DNA of 33,911 bases, from the NCBI GenBank assembly GCA_016789845.1, contig JAEUQA010000007.1, forward strand, positions 1 to 33,911, given 5' to 3'. Under the pieces are notes generated by a model that saw only the letters and a program-made list of their open reading frames with translations, had not been told where the DNA came from and ran no database searches. Shown in pieces: positions 33,014-33,911 of the stretch; positions within the stretch are counted from its first letter, which is position 1; every line of letters begins with the position of its first letter. The stretch comes from Chromatiales bacterium. GTDB lineage: Bacteria > Pseudomonadota > Gammaproteobacteria > Steroidobacterales > GCA-2729495. The translations under genes and the position numbers were made by a program.

Positions 33014-33787
33014 ATGAGCCAGATCCTGCCCCCACTCCGGGCCGCCCTGCTGTGCAGCGTTACCGTGCTGCTGGCTGGCACAGGCCCGGCCCTCGCTGGC
33101 GCCCATGCCGGCGCCGGCGGCAAGCCCAAGGCCCCGCCCACCCCGGACGCCTTCTACGAGCACACGGGCTTCGAAGGCCGGGAGCAGGTCCTCACGGACG
33201 CCATCGTCAGGGCCGTGCGGGAGGCCAGGCCGAACAACGGCGAAACCCTGAACTTCACGCCCGACCAGCAACGCATGCTGGGCCTGGCCGTCGCCAAGGC
33301 CATCAAGACCATCAGCAACGACACCCCCTACCAGCACGAGATGAACGACGCGCTGGTCAAGGCGCACCTCACGAACATCCAGTTCGCCAAGGACAACGGG
33401 CTGCTGGAGGACATGATCAATCACGAAGTGAAAACCCAGAGTTTCATGCTCAAACGCGTCGGGAAGATGATCCAGGACGGCGGAAGCCCTGAACTGGCAA
33501 CAATCGCGCTTACCGAGCGGACCGCCTGCTTCTACCAGCTGGTACAGGACTACCAGAGGACCGGCACGACCATGCGCTGGAAGGCCCCCTACGGCAACGT
33601 ACTCGCGGTGAGCCGCCCGCTCGGCCAGCACAACCTCACCGAGCAGGAAATCCATGAGGTCTACACGATCCCCCTCATGAAGAAGCAGGCCGAGATCATG
33701 GGCATGGACCTGGACATCACGCCCTGGCAGGCGGACGGCTGGGTCAGCATGACCATCAAGGTGCCCGAGAAGGTTGCCTCACGATAG
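33014..33787 (+). CDS. secreted protein of unknown family
   Basis: The 257-residue product has a Sec signal peptide (LPPLRAALLCSVTVLLAG, cut near ALAGA, about 30) and a mature part of about 225 residues that reads as mostly helical and charged, with no Cys pairs, repeats or motifs I recognise. Features that may help a search are FTPDQQRMLG, YQHEMNDALVKAHLTN, CFYQLVQDYQRTGTTMRW and DLDITPWQADGWVSMTI. The ATG at 33014 has GGAG 9 nt upstream; the in-frame ATG at 32999 has none. It is divergent from the exporter ATPase, with a 102-nt gap for both promoters. The stop is 5 nt before REP copy F. Confidence 0.7.
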   Translation: MSQILPPLRAALLCSVTVLLAGTGPALAGAHAGAGGKPKAPPTPDAFYEHTGFEGREQVLTDAIVRAVREARPNNGETLNFTPDQQRMLGLAVAKAIKTISNDTPYQHEMNDALVKAHLTNIQFAKDNGLLEDMINHEVKTQSFMLKRVGKMIQDGGSPELATIALTERTACFYQLVQDYQRTGTTMRWKAPYGNVLAVSRPLGQHNLTEQEIHEVYTIPLMKKQAEIMGMDLDITPWQADGWVSMTIKVPEKVASR

Positions 33788-33791
33788 TGGC

Positions 33792-33815
33792 GTAGGAGCG
33801 CCTTCAGGGGCGGAC
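33792..33815 (+). repeat. REP-like hairpin repeat, copy F, decayed
   Basis: It begins GTAGGAGCGCC, has loop TTCA, and continues GGGGCGGACC. The right arm GGGGC no longer matches GCGCC perfectly, so this copy has lost one stem pair. It follows the stop of the secreted-protein gene by 4 nt. The remaining bases to the window end (33816-33911) hold no gene or feature I can support. Confidence 0.6.
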
Positions 33816-33911
33816 CCCCGTCCCGGGAGACTCGATTACGCCAGGATCGAGCGGGTAGGGCGGGCGCGCCAGAATGCGCTCCGACCCAAAATCCAGCCGG
33901 TACAAAATCGG

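Noticed and set aside
1..33911. CRISPR array, tRNA, rRNA, prophage or integrative element
   Set aside because: No spaced direct repeats, clover-leaf sequences, integrase or phage genes were seen; the only mobile-type signals are the REP-like repeats.

Overview
The window is about 34 kb of dense, very GC-rich bacterial DNA with short intergenic gaps. No rRNA, tRNA, integrase, transposase, phage or CRISPR genes are visible. Several traits point to a gammaproteobacterium: a VPLPA-type PEP-CTERM surface protein, a long TonB-dependent receptor, a LolD/FtsX/HlyD-type exporter, and REP-like elements beginning GTAGGAGCG. An environmental lineage near Xanthomonadales, Nevskiales or Steroidobacterales is a reasonable guess, but no marker gene fixes it. 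All functions below come from reading motifs, not from database searches.

Left part (1-7.2 kb). A lipoprotein fuses a PQQ-dependent sugar dehydrogenase domain to a diheme cytochrome domain and is divergent from an alanine/serine-glyoxylate-type aminotransferase. Facing the aminotransferase is a pair made of an AMP-forming ligase close to oxalate-CoA ligases and a PanE-like reductase. A VPxPA-CTERM secreted protein with its own terminator follows. A 53-bp perfect inverted repeat sits between the two convergent units and supplies the stop codons of both flanking genes.

Polysaccharide locus (7.3-14.6 kb). One arm encodes a methyltransferase, a DegT-family sugar aminotransferase and a cupin. The divergent arm encodes a Wzx-like flippase, a GT4 and a GT2 glycosyltransferase. 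A Wzy/O-antigen-ligase-like membrane protein comes last, converges on the GT2 gene and carries an apparent one-base frameshift. This looks like a small O-antigen or exopolysaccharide repeat-unit cluster.

Middle part (14.7-25.3 kb). A Tat-exported sarcosine-oxidase-like flavoprotein and a TonB-dependent receptor converge on a strong bidirectional terminator. Then come a DJ-1/PfpI protein divergent from an azlCD branched-chain amino acid exporter, an exported NTF2-like protein, an isoprenylcysteine-methyltransferase-like membrane protein, a stand-alone EAL phosphodiesterase, a NodI/NodJ-like ABC exporter and a small membrane-anchored coiled-coil protein.

Right part (25.4-33.9 kb). A complete Lon protease, a class I methyltransferase, a three-gene exporter operon (LolD-like ATPase, double-FtsX permease, HlyD/MacA-like adaptor) and a secreted protein of no recognised family.

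The most distinctive pattern is a family of short hairpin repeats (GTAGGAGC, 5-bp stem, 4-nt loop, GAC). They lie against gene ends so tightly that the TAG in the repeat is the stop codon of several genes. The stem varies between copies with matching changes in the two arms in four of the five loci.
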